A DNA stretch of 64,000 nucleotides, from NCBI RefSeq assembly GCF_947507565.1, contig NC_089176.1, positions 3,720,001-3,784,000 of the forward strand. Direction: 5' to 3'. This document shows, piece after piece, positions 43,552 through 52,948 of the stretch. This DNA is from Oscarella lobularis (taxonomy: Eukaryota; Porifera; Homoscleromorpha; Homosclerophorida; Oscarellidae). The notes below the pieces were generated by a model, which had not been told where the DNA came from, made no database searches, and was given only the letters and a program-made list of their open reading frames with translations. Positions within the stretch are counted from its first letter, which is position 1; every line of letters starts with the position of its first letter. The position numbers and the translations under genes were made by a program.

Positions 43552-43714
43552 CTCGTTCTGAACGTCGTCGCTCTCCTTGTGTCTCTCCATCGCCTTCTGT
43601 ATTGCACTGGCAATCTTGTTGAGATGCATAGGGCGCTCCTTCGCACGGGATCGCGCGAATGGCAAACCCCGCATCTCGTCTAACGCACGTTTAGCCCTTC
43701 TCACGTGGTCCAAC
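43552..43714 (-). other. Exon-like open segment opposite the carrier-gene promoter
   Basis: On the minus strand an acceptor-like TTTTATAG precedes, and a donor-like GAG|GTATAT follows, a 163-base open segment. It encodes a basic helical peptide (DHVRRAKRALDEMR, HLNKIASAIQKAMERHKES). The first duplicate (34340-34520) has a stop in it and the third is split by a MITE. It may be a relic exon of an unknown gene or chance; confidence is low. Confidence 0.25.
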
Positions 43715-43722
43715 CTATAAAA
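43702..43722 (+). promoter_or_regulatory. E-box and TATA box of carrier gene 1
   Basis: CACGTG at 43702-43707 is followed by TATAAAA at 43716-43722, about 67 bases before the ATG. The pair is conserved before carrier gene 2 and in the orphan promoter near 34520. Confidence 0.65.
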
Positions 43723-43788
43723 TGCGCAACGAAGCCACGAACCAGCACATTCAGCGTTCACAACTAGACCGTTCACTTTCTTTTCACA

Positions 43789-44334
43789 ATGTCCTTCATC
43801 CAAGTCTGCCTTCTCGAGTTCATCGTTCCAGATGCACCCGAAACAACCGATACTCCGTCGGAGAACGCCGTGTACGCCTTCCCCGCAGCCGTCGCCGCCG
43901 CGAGCGACGCGAGCGAAGTCTCCAGCGACTCGGAGAGCGAGAAAGTCGCTTCAGATCAAACTCAATCCGAACCAGAGGACGCAATCGCGACATCGTCATC
44001 CGACGAAGCTGACTCAGCACTCTCGCTTGAAGAATCAACTCTCGTCGCGAGTGCTTGCGCTGTTCAACCCAACGTCAATTCCTATCCCGAAAAGAAGCTC
44101 GCACTGGAGAGAATCGTCGAAATTCTGACCGACTTCCTGATGGAACCGGAGATTGACGTCGTCGACCCATCTAACGATATTTTTAGCTTGGCGACCGATT
44201 CGCTTGCTTTGGTGCACCTACAGAACGCCATGCGCGACGAATACGGTGTCGAATTGACCTTTGCCGATATGATGAGACTTGCAACTGCGGATAATATTGC
44301 CACTTTTGTTTGCCAGAGAATTCATCAGGCGTAG
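43789..44334 (+). CDS. Stand-alone acyl/peptidyl carrier-like protein, copy 1
   Basis: An intronless 181-residue frame. Residues 1-95 are short hydrophobic (MSFIQVCLLEFIVPDAPE) then acidic, Ser/Ala/Glu-rich and probably disordered. Residues about 100-178 form a carrier domain: LERIVEILTDFLMEPEIDVV, DIFSLATDSLALVHLQNAM, VELTFADMMRLATADNIATF. The Ser in TDSLALVHLQ occupies the 4'-phosphopantetheine attachment site of the PP-binding family. No synthase or adenylation domain is fused or adjacent, so the partner enzyme is unknown. It was duplicated together with the neighbouring ANK-ROC-COR genes. The mitochondrial ACP of animals has a different flanking sequence, so this appears distinct. Confidence 0.85.
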   Translation: MSFIQVCLLEFIVPDAPETTDTPSENAVYAFPAAVAAASDASEVSSDSESEKVASDQTQSEPEDAIATSSSDEADSALSLEESTLVASACAVQPNVNSYPEKKLALERIVEILTDFLMEPEIDVVDPSNDIFSLATDSLALVHLQNAMRDEYGVELTFADMMRLATADNIATFVCQRIHQA

Positions 44335-44528
44335 ATAAAAGACGTTGGAACAAGAGCTGGTTTCTTTGTTCAGACTGATATTTTTTGTAGTTTATTTAGC
44401 AGAGCAAATTGAAAATAGCAATTCGATATTGTGTAATAAAATTTAGCTATTGTTTACGCTCTTGCATTCGCGCGCTTTCTGCGGACATTTACCGCGCGTT
44501 AACAGCGTGTCGAGAATTGCGTCGAGCC

Positions 44529-45083
44529 ATGGTTCTCGGCTTCACGGAGTCGTTCTGTCTTCAGAGCGAGCTGGGATCTCTTGCAGAAAGTACAAAGGGG
44601 GTCTGCTTGGTCGAAATTATGCACGTAATCGCTCGTATCGTTCAGGTTTCAGCAACGCACGCCTCATAGGCCAAGAAAAGGACTCTTCCATTCTATTCAG
44701 TTGGGTAGCGCAGTCGTCGACCGATTCCGTAAGCCTCCTAACTTGGAAAAACGGTGCCAAAGGCGATCGTTTCTCTGTAGGGACGCAAGGCGACGTTCGT
44801 GGGACTGAAGGATTACACGAACGGAAAATCATCTGTAGGAAATTCGAAAACAAGCGAACCACGCCTCCTAAAGCCTTTTTCTCGCAAATTATCTACGAAC
44901 ATCCGAGTGTTATTGACATCGTCGGGGCTAGCGTCAACCCGGAAAAGAATCTACTCTCGGTTTGACGTCGTCATGACGTCATTTGAAAAATCTATTGATT
45001 ATTTAGCTTTTACTGAACTCGCTTCTGGACTGAGAGAATACAGTGAAGCAGGAATTGGAGACAGTGAGAAAAAGACTCAATAA
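44529..45083 (+). pseudogene. Truncated GSAP 5' fragment
   Basis: This is near-identical to 52949-53516 at the start of the intact GSAP gene, covering its first five or so exons and introns (IIYEHPSVIDIVGASVNPEK exon included). A 2-base insertion after the AATCTACTC context (about 44955) disrupts the donor region. The sequence stops after GACTCAATAAA and runs into ankyrin-exon debris. No downstream GSAP exons exist here. Confidence 0.85.
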
Positions 45084-45092
45084 ACTCAATAA

Positions 45093-45345
45093 AGGCTGTT
45101 GCTGAATATCTAATCGATCATTGGGATCGATTAGACAAACAAGGTACTGTAATGGACAATTAGCTAAATAGTTGTTTGATAAACTAGCTAGAATTTTCTG
45201 CTGCAGGCTTGTTACTTGTTAGGAAGGTCATCTTCCGACTTTGTACTGTGGAACGGCCCTTTTGTGGTCTCAATCATGGTACATGAGTATAAAATTGCAG
45301 TGAATGGTATCATAATTACAATTTGTGTAGGTCAAATATAATTAA
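45093..45345 (+). pseudogene. Degenerate ankyrin exon debris
   Basis: Starts with GCTGTTGCTGAATATCTAAT, the B-type ankyrin exon signature (AVAEYLIDH), then decayed intron and A-type exon pieces (AGGAAGGTCATCTTCC). It marks the recombination junction between duplicated units. Confidence 0.6.
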
Positions 45346-45446
45346 CTTCTTAAGAGTTTTGTGCGCGTTTATTGTTCAATTAGAATCCACGTTTACATAC
45401 CAATAAAATTTTTTGTCTCTGATTTGTTCCAGAGCCCTAGATAAAT

Positions 45447-45653
45447 CAAAGCAACCGGGCAACGATCTCCAGCACGGATAATAAAATAGAGTGTCTCCAC
45501 CCCTCCACCTCTGATTCGTTCCATGTATATACGGCTCGGATTCGTTAGCGTGGGTGACGTCAAAGCATGCGCATTTGAAAGTCCGTCCTGGGGGTGGAGA
45601 GACTGACACTCTGTTTTATTATCCGTGCTGGAGATCCTTGCCCGGTTGCTTTG
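45447..45653. mobile_element. 207-base MITE with about 47-base terminal inverted repeats
   Basis: The ends CAAAGCAACCGGGCAACGAT and its inverse are extended for about 47 bases with few mismatches (AGCACGGATAATAAAATAGA against TTTTATTATCCGTGCTGGAG inverted). There is no coding capacity. The target duplication is not clear. Confidence 0.8.
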
Positions 45654-45798
45654 GCTATTATTATCTTTAGACGGTTTATCTCACTATAGTAAAGGCTTGA
45701 CTTGGAGAGACGAGTTCCCTTTGAAGAATCGGACCGGCGATCTGAAAGAAGCCAGAGAAGCGACGTGAGAGCTTACTTTCAATCGTGTCGTGCTTACA

Positions 45799-48700
45799 AT
45801 GACGCTGTTGCTCAAAAAGGATAACGACACCGACAGATCACGTGACGAGAATATGGAAAGAAGGGTACATTATAGAGCAATGCATAGTAATGTTATGCTA
45901 ACAAAAGCTGCAATCAAGACAAGCATAGCGTTGCATTGTGCGTGTCTTTATGGCCGAATTGAAGAAGTGAAATATCTAATTAATGATCCGGCAAGAATAA
46001 ATGCCATAGATGAGGTGCAAATGTCTTTGCATTTGATTTAGATAAAAATAATTTTTTCTACAGAATGGCTGGACGCCGTTCATGTTCGCATGCCAAGAGG
46101 GCCATCTAGTGATTGCACAAATGCTTGTTTATGAAAATTGCTCTGTCCACATAAAATCCAAGGTAGACAGAAAACTTGTGAAATAAGTACTTGTTTTTTG
46201 CTAAAATGCAAATTAAAAGATTGGGTGGACAGCGTTGCACATTGCTTCATTTAATGGACAAACTGCTATCTGTGAATATCTCATTGATCATTGTGGTGTC
46301 AATGTCAATGAACAAGATGAAGTAATGAGCAATTAATTGAATGACTTTGAATTATAGGTTACCGATACAGAAAGGTTCAACCTCATTGATGAAGGCTTGC
46401 GATAGAGGTTATCTTGACACTGTGCAACTACTTGGGTCCAAAAAGTGTGATTTCAATATCAGGAATCAGGTCTTGCTATAAATGGCACAAAATTAGAAAC
46501 TCATTTTCAAAATTTGATAGGATGGCTGCGCAGCATTGCACTTTGCTTCTTGTAATGGTCACACTGCTATTTGTAAATATCTCATTGATCGATGTGGTGT
46601 TGATGTTAATGAAGAAGAAAACATAGTAGGCAATTAGAATGACTATTAATTAAGATAGGGAAGCATTTGCGGGCGCAGGATGGCATGACACCTCTGATGG
46701 GAGCTTGTGGACATGGTCATCTTTCCACTGTAAAATTACTGGTGTCTAAAAATTGCAATTTCAATGCTAAGAATAAGGTCTTGTTGTAAATTGCGATTTT
46801 AAGTGTTTAATTTCAAAATTTGGTAGAACGGCTGGACAGCATTGCACTGCGCTTCTTCGTTTGGTCAAACTGCTATTTGTGAATTTCTCATCGACCGATG
46901 TCGTGTTGACGTCGATGAACAAGACAACGTAATGGGCAATTAATTGAATGACTTTGAATTATAGGTTACCGATACAGAAAGGTTCAACCTCATTGATGAA
47001 GGCTTGCGATAGAGGTTATCTTGACACTGTGCAACTACTTGGGTCCAAAAAGTGTGATTTCAATATCAGGAATCAGGTCTTGCTATAAATGGTACAATAG
47101 TAGAAGCTCATTTTCAACATTTGATAGGATGGCTGCGCAGCATTACACTTTGCTTCTTGTAATGGTCACACTGCTATTTGTGAATATCTCATTGATCAAC
47201 AATATGGTGTTGATGTCAATGAAGACGAAAACATAGTAGGCAATTAGAATGACTATTAATTAAGATAGGGAAGCATTTGCGGGCGCAGGATGGAATGACA
47301 CCTCTGATGGGAGCTTGTGGACATGGTCATCTTTCCACTGTAGAATTATTGGTGTCTAAAAAATGCAATTTCAATGCTAAGAATAAGGTCTTGTTGTAAA
47401 TTGCGATTTTAAGTGTTTAATTTCAACATTTGGTAGAACGGCTGGACAGCATTGCACTGCGCTTCTTCGTTTGGTCAAACTGCTATTTGTGAATTTCTCA
47501 TCGACCGATGTCGTGTTGACGTCGATGAACAAGACAACGTAATAGGCTATTAAAGAAATGTTTGATATGAAGGCACATTTACGAGGGTGCAGAATGCCTC
47601 GACCTCGCTGATGATGGCCTGTGAAAGAGGTCATCTTTCTACTGTTCAACTTCTTGCCTCCAAGAACTGCGATTTCCATATCAAAAATAAGGTATTGTAG
47701 TAAATATGATGCCTGCATTTGATAGAACCACAGTGACATAGTTTGGAAAGACGGCGTTATATCTTGCTTGTTCATATAGTCAAATTGATGTTGCAGACTT
47801 TTTGATACGAAGGAATCTTACATATGCAGTAAGAAAGTTTTTAAAAGTAAAGTTTAAAATTTTTTACATGTGTTTCAGCAGCAGCACTCTGAATTCTTGC
47901 TGGCTCTTCGGAATTGTCGTTTTTCAATTGCAGAAGAATTAAAAAGCATAGAATTTTTTAATGTACTAGATATTATCAACTATAGGCATAGTAACGGGTC
48001 TTTTTTAGAAAATGACTGTCATCCATGATGTTCTCTCTGGCATCAGACAAATTAGAAAAGATTGTTTTAGCGAACCCCAGACACTGTTGCTTTTTCTTGC
48101 TTGTGGAGCTTCTGCGAGTGCTAAAAATGAAGTCAGCCGTTTCATAAAAGTATGGATTGCTAACAAATTATCTCTTTTTTAGTATGATAAATTACCGTAC
48201 GAATGTGCTAGCGGTGAAAGCAGGCATATTCTGAAGTGTGCCTGGGTATGTTAGTTGTTCACCTTTGCTAATTATCTCCAATTTTAATATTGTAGTTGGA
48301 ATCTCAGTATGCTGAATTAAGCGTTATGGGCTATTCATCTCCAAGCCGGATTAAGGTGTGCATGATTGGTGATGAAAAGGCAGGGAAGAGCACTCTCATC
48401 CGATCTCTGAAACGAACACTTCTAGGCGCACTTGCCAGACGCATAATAAAACAAGAGGATCCTAGTTGTACAGCTGGAATTAAATTTAAAGAAACAAAGA
48501 TCGATTCTGCTGGCGAATTGGTCTTTTGCGATTTTGGTGGACAAAAGGACTTTCACAAAACGCACAGCCTTTTCTTTAGTTCAGCGACGGTTTTTGTTCT
48601 GGTAATTGACTTGACCAGACCGTGGGACGAAATACTTGGCTCTGGTTTCTACTGGCTGTCGTTTACCAAATGCAGTCTTCTTGTTTCTGCTGATAGCAAA

Positions 48701-50896
48701 GTTAGGCTCACTCTGCCTGGTTGGCAGTCGGGGGGAGCAAGTTGGACAAACAGAGCTATTAAAATGGCTCTCGCGCTCTCTTAAAGCCGAGTTTTCTAAA
48801 TGGTTTGACATTTCAGATAAACAATTTGTGCTTGACTGTCGTTCGCCAAGAACACGAACGATGGACTCTATTAGAGCTCATCTTGGCCAATTGAAACAGC
48901 AGTGCATGGAAGTAAGTTTTTTACCTCTTCATTGCAGTAAGTGTCTGATCTTCGCGTAGAGTGCAAAAAAGGTTCCAAACATTGTGAAAAAAGTTGAGTC
49001 AGATTTACTGCCACTTCTACGAAGGCTTCTCTTATCATACGAGCATCCGCTCCAAGCGTTGGCAAAAGCCAAAAACCTGCTTCCGGAGCAATTGTCGTCT
49101 TTAATTTGTCAATTACTACAAAACGTACGCAGACTAGATAGAACGCTCTAATCACCACGAAACTTATCTTTACAGGATCACCAATTCTCCGAAGAAAGTA
49201 ATGCAATTTTATCTGATTTTGAGCTCACTGCTGATAAGGTACATTTTTGCTACTCTACGTGTAGTCTAAGTAGCACTGTTTTCTTCTTAGATTCAACGAA
49301 CCGATCGCCATTGTATGCCTCGTGGTTTATTGTTAGCGATGATCGATAAAACCGTTTTTCCTGGACTGCGTAAAGACGTTCAAACGCAGATTCTCAAATT
49401 TCTTCACACGTATTCATCAGTAAGATTTCATTAGTGCAATTAAAAATCAGAGTTGGCATAATTACGTTTAGATTATTGTGTTTGAAGAGGAAGACGTGTT
49501 GGTGGTCAATCCCAACTGGCTTTGTAATAAAGTGATAGGCCCGCTAATGTCTCCTAAAGAATTTCCCATTCACTTGACTCCAACAACAAATGGCATATTC
49601 AGCCTTGAGGATATCAAAGTAACACTAACAGATTTCAGCAAGAGTCAAAAGAAACAATTGATTGATGTAAATGAAGCAGTCAAAATTCTCCGTCTCTTGG
49701 AAATCTGCTATCCTCTTCCTAATAACCCTCACAAGTATCAATTTCCGGCTCTAATTCAAGAAGAACGACCAGCTGATGCATGGATAGACAATACTGACAA
49801 GCCTGTTTATGTTGGTCGTCGACTTCAGTGTGAAAATGACACAGACATTATTACTCCAGGAACTATGCCCTTCTTTCAAGCTCACATAGCAGCTGCATCT
49901 CAGGAACTAGCATTTCTGCGACCAATTGTCTGGAAGGGCGGTATCAAAACGACTGAAACCGTGCGCGGTCTTCGCTTTGAAGCACTTGTCAAGCTGACTA
50001 AGAATGAGAGGGCAATTGACATCATTGTTCGCGGCCCATTGCATTCGGAAGCTGAGTGCTACAAACTTATGCAAGAATCTAAAGGAACGGTTGAAAGAAT
50101 GCTAGACCAAAAAAGCCCTGGCACGATCCTTTTGGAACTAGTCTTGAGTCGCAAAGGCATGGAGAATCTAGCGGAGTCATGTCATGCCTACAGCTACAAG
50201 GAAATTGATCGCGCCAAAAGCGATGATGAGTATCCTAAAGTATCTTTGGACTCAACGTCAGAGGAATACATCAGTGATCTGATTGCTGTTCCAGACGATC
50301 ACGTCAACGTTGTGCTGCCATGTGAAGTTAAACGATATATATATTACAGTTTTTGTTCTACTTCACTTGAGCCACAATCAATGGCCAGGAGTCTGGGAAT
50401 GCGAAGAACTCAGCTTTCTTCGACTTCTTCAGCTGATAGTGTTTTTATTCAGTGGAGCCAACGAATGGACGCCACCTTGCCTAAACTTATAAAGGCTTTG
50501 AAGGAAACAGAGCAAACGGATTTATTCGGCATGTTGAAAGAAGAAGGTTTAATTAATCTTTTGCAGGGTATTGAAGACAAGAGCCCCGTCACAAAATTTG
50601 ACGACGACGAGATTGTGAAAGATTATCATATTGAAGCAATTAAAAATAAACTTTTTGACAATCACTATGACGTAGTTTCGTTTGGAATGACGCTTTTAGG
50701 TTGGGATCATACAGAAGTGTTGCATGAACTGTCTGACAAGCTGGATCTTCGAATTGGTCACAAAGTGTCTCGCCTTCTTTATTGTTGGAAGGATCAAGTT
50801 GAAAGTCCTACTAAATCAATGCTTCTGTCGTATCTCAAGAAATTTGACAAGGAAGGCATTGCGATTCAACTTCTGAAGTCCTGCAAGAAACCATGA
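45799..50896 (+). CDS. ANK-ROC-COR-death domain protein, paralogue 3 (frameshifted)
   Basis: The most diverged copy. Its first exon reads MTLLLKKDNDTDRSRDEN. About 13 ankyrin exons follow (45945-47820), including an internal duplication. The ROC exon (from about 48296) has P-loop GDEKAGKST and DFGGQKDFHKTH. Compared with both paralogues it carries 4 extra bases at 48716-48719, which throw the rest of the ROC out of frame; the correct frame resumes at LVGSRGEQVG. Downstream COR and death-like sequence is open as one 472-codon exon (49478-50896). There the intron between COR and death domain has been deleted, its 3' end is now coded (LINLLQ), and most of the acidic linker is lost. It may be a recent pseudogene, or the frameshift may be a sequencing error. 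Confidence 0.8.
46330..47543 (+). repeat. Tandem duplication of a four-exon ankyrin block
   Basis: Two nearly identical 607-base copies (46330-46936 and 46937-47543) each contain four ankyrin exons beginning STSLMKACDRGYLDTVQLLG. They differ by only a few substitutions and one 3-base insertion, so the duplication is recent. Confidence 0.9.
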
Positions 50897-51397
50897 ATCA
50901 GTTAAAAGGTGGATAGGTTTTATTCTACAATTCATTGGTATCCACGTCACGTCTTTGTGTGTTTTGTTTATGGAATCTACGTTTACTTCTCACCAATTAT
51001 GTTAGCAAATTCAAGAGTAGGAAGCGATCAAAAGGAATTTGTGTGTTTGTGTGTTCTATTCTACAATTGGGATCCACGTTTACTTCTCAAAGGCAAATCT
51101 CACCAATTAGCAATTCAATAAGTAGGCAAATAATTGACTTCTCGTGTTTGTGTGCTTTTAGTTATACGTACAACTATTATTCGCTTCTTATCAGTATGTT
51201 ATGCTTTTTCTTTCTATGACAAATTCTGTCTGATACAGAATGTACAAAAAAACAGGATAGCACGTTTATATACCTCGTTCTGAACGTCATCGCTCTCCTT
51301 GTGTCTATCGCCTTCCGTGTGACAATGGCAATCTTGTTGAGATGCGTAGGGCGCTCCTTCCGCACGGGATCGCGAGAATGGCAACCACGCGTTCTTC
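50897..51397. other. 3' flank of paralogue 3
   Basis: Duplicate of the flanks after paralogues 1 and 2 (same TTCATTGGTATCCACGTCAC start). No gene was recognised. It ends in the carrier-gene promoter segment interrupted by the MITE. Confidence 0.7.
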
Positions 51398-52079
51398 CAG
51401 GGATACTAGACTAGATAATGATGGCCTTTTGTGAGCCATCATGTGATCCCCGAACACCCTCAGCACGGTATCTGTCACTCTAATTTTAGGAAAGCTGATG
51501 TGCATAATGTGCATCACACTGCCTAACCATGACATGCATTATTTTCCGCAAAATCCTACAATTAGCTAATTTGACCTGTTCTGCGCACAGAGCTACAGTA
51601 CCCCTCCCCAGCCCAACTTTTTCAGGCGATCGTGTCACGAGGCCCATTATCAGCTCGCAGTTGGGTTTGCGTGCTGCGAGCTTCGCTCGCAGCACGACAA
51701 ACCCAACGTGCTCCTTTACTGCGTTCCCTTGATAAATGTTACTAATAAGCTCACTGTTATATGCCCGTTATGTTTATCAAACATAGATATAACAGTGCTG
51801 TTATGCTGAAAACTATTGAACACTATCCGGGGTTGCTGTCTACTGTGACGTCACCTTTTTTGGTAGAACTGTGAAATATACGGGAGAGTATGACATCACA
51901 ATGAATGTGATGTCATAAAGGCACCTTTGTGTGTGATTGGCCTAAGAGCGATTGTGACGTGAGCGTGACCGACAGACAGAACCACACTTTGAGATTTTGG
52001 CCGATCACGTTTGAGAGCCGCGCCCTGGTGTTCGGGGAACAATATTGTCTAGTATCCCAGTACTATAGTAGTATCCCTG
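51398..52079. mobile_element. 682-base hAT-like MITE with target-site duplication
   Basis: The element begins CAGGGATACTA and ends TAGTATCCCTG. It is flanked by GTTCTTC on both sides (51391-51397 and 52080-52086). The orthologous uninterrupted sequence in the first duplicate (34475-34485, GCGTTCTTCGC) has this heptamer once, which gives direct evidence of insertion. A 7-8 base duplication and CAGGG ends fit the hAT superfamily. There is no transposase frame. It splits the region upstream of carrier gene 2. Confidence 0.9.
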
Positions 52080-52116
52080 GTTCTTCGCATCTCGTCTAAC
52101 GCACGTTTAGCCCTTC

Positions 52117-52137
52117 TCACGTGGTCCAACCTATAAA
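52117..52137 (+). promoter_or_regulatory. E-box and TATA box of carrier gene 2
   Basis: CACGTG at about 52118 and TATAAA at 52132-52137, about 67 bases before the ATG, match the promoter of carrier gene 1. The MITE ends 38 bases upstream of the E-box. Confidence 0.6.
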
Positions 52138-52203
52138 TGCGCAACGAAGCCACGAACCAGCACATTCAGCGTTCACAACTAGACCGTTCACTTTCTTTTC
52201 ACT

Positions 52204-52755
52204 ATGTCCTTCATCCAAGTCTGCCTTCTCGAGCTCATCATTCCAGATGCACCCGAAACAACCGATACTCCGTCGGAGGACACCGAGTACGCCTTCCCCG
52301 CCGCCGCCGCAGCCGTCGCCGCCGCGAGCGACGCGAGTGAAGTCTCCAGCGACTCCGAGAGCGAGAAAGTCGCTTCAGATCAAACTCAATCCGAACCAGA
52401 GGACGCAATCGCGACATCGTCATCATCCGCTGACTCAGCACTCTCGCTCGAAGAATCAACTCTCGTCGCGAGTGCTTGCGCTGCTCAACCCGACGTCAAT
52501 TCCTATCCCGAAAAGAAGCTCGCACTGGAGAGAATCGTCGAAATTCTGACCGACTTCCTGATGGAACCGGAGATTGACGTCGTCGACCCATCTAACGATA
52601 TTTTTAGCTTGGCGACCGATTCGCTTGCTTTGGTGCACCTACAGAACGCCATGCGCGACGAATACGGCGTCGAATTGACCTTTGCCGATATGATGAGACT
52701 TGCAACTGCGGATAATATTGCCACGTTTGTTTGCCAGAGAATTCATCAGGCGTAG
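52204..52755 (+). CDS. Stand-alone acyl/peptidyl carrier-like protein, copy 2
   Basis: 183-residue intronless paralogue of the gene at 43789. Differences are confined to the acidic N-terminal half (an extra Ala run, loss of Asp-Glu after the Ser run). The carrier domain from residue about 100 is identical, including the TDSLALVHLQ attachment Ser. Concentration of changes in the tail and identity of the domain suggest constraint, or simply recent duplication. The promoter is separated from its ancestral upstream flank by the MITE insertion. Confidence 0.85.
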   Translation: MSFIQVCLLELIIPDAPETTDTPSEDTEYAFPAAAAAVAAASDASEVSSDSESEKVASDQTQSEPEDAIATSSSSADSALSLEESTLVASACAAQPDVNSYPEKKLALERIVEILTDFLMEPEIDVVDPSNDIFSLATDSLALVHLQNAMRDEYGVELTFADMMRLATADNIATFVCQRIHQA

Positions 52756-52948
52756 ATAAAAGACGTTGGAACAAGAGCTGGTTTCTTTGTTCAGACTGTT
52801 ATTTTTTGTAGTTTATTTAGCAGAGCAAATTGAAAATAGCAATTCGATATTGTGTAATAAATTTATTTGTTGTTTATGCTCTTGCATTCGCGCGCTTTCA
52901 GGGAACATTTACCGCGCGTTAACAGCGTGTCGAGAATTGCGTCGAGCC

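Noticed and set aside
43722-44303. Alternative frames overlapping the carrier genes on both strands
   Set aside because: Arg/Ser-rich shadow frames without conservation; the carrier frame contains the recognisable attachment motif.
44450-44965. 171-codon frame after carrier gene 1
   Set aside because: It reads through GSAP-derived exons and introns in a mixed frame; comparison with 52949-53516 shows it is a GSAP fragment.
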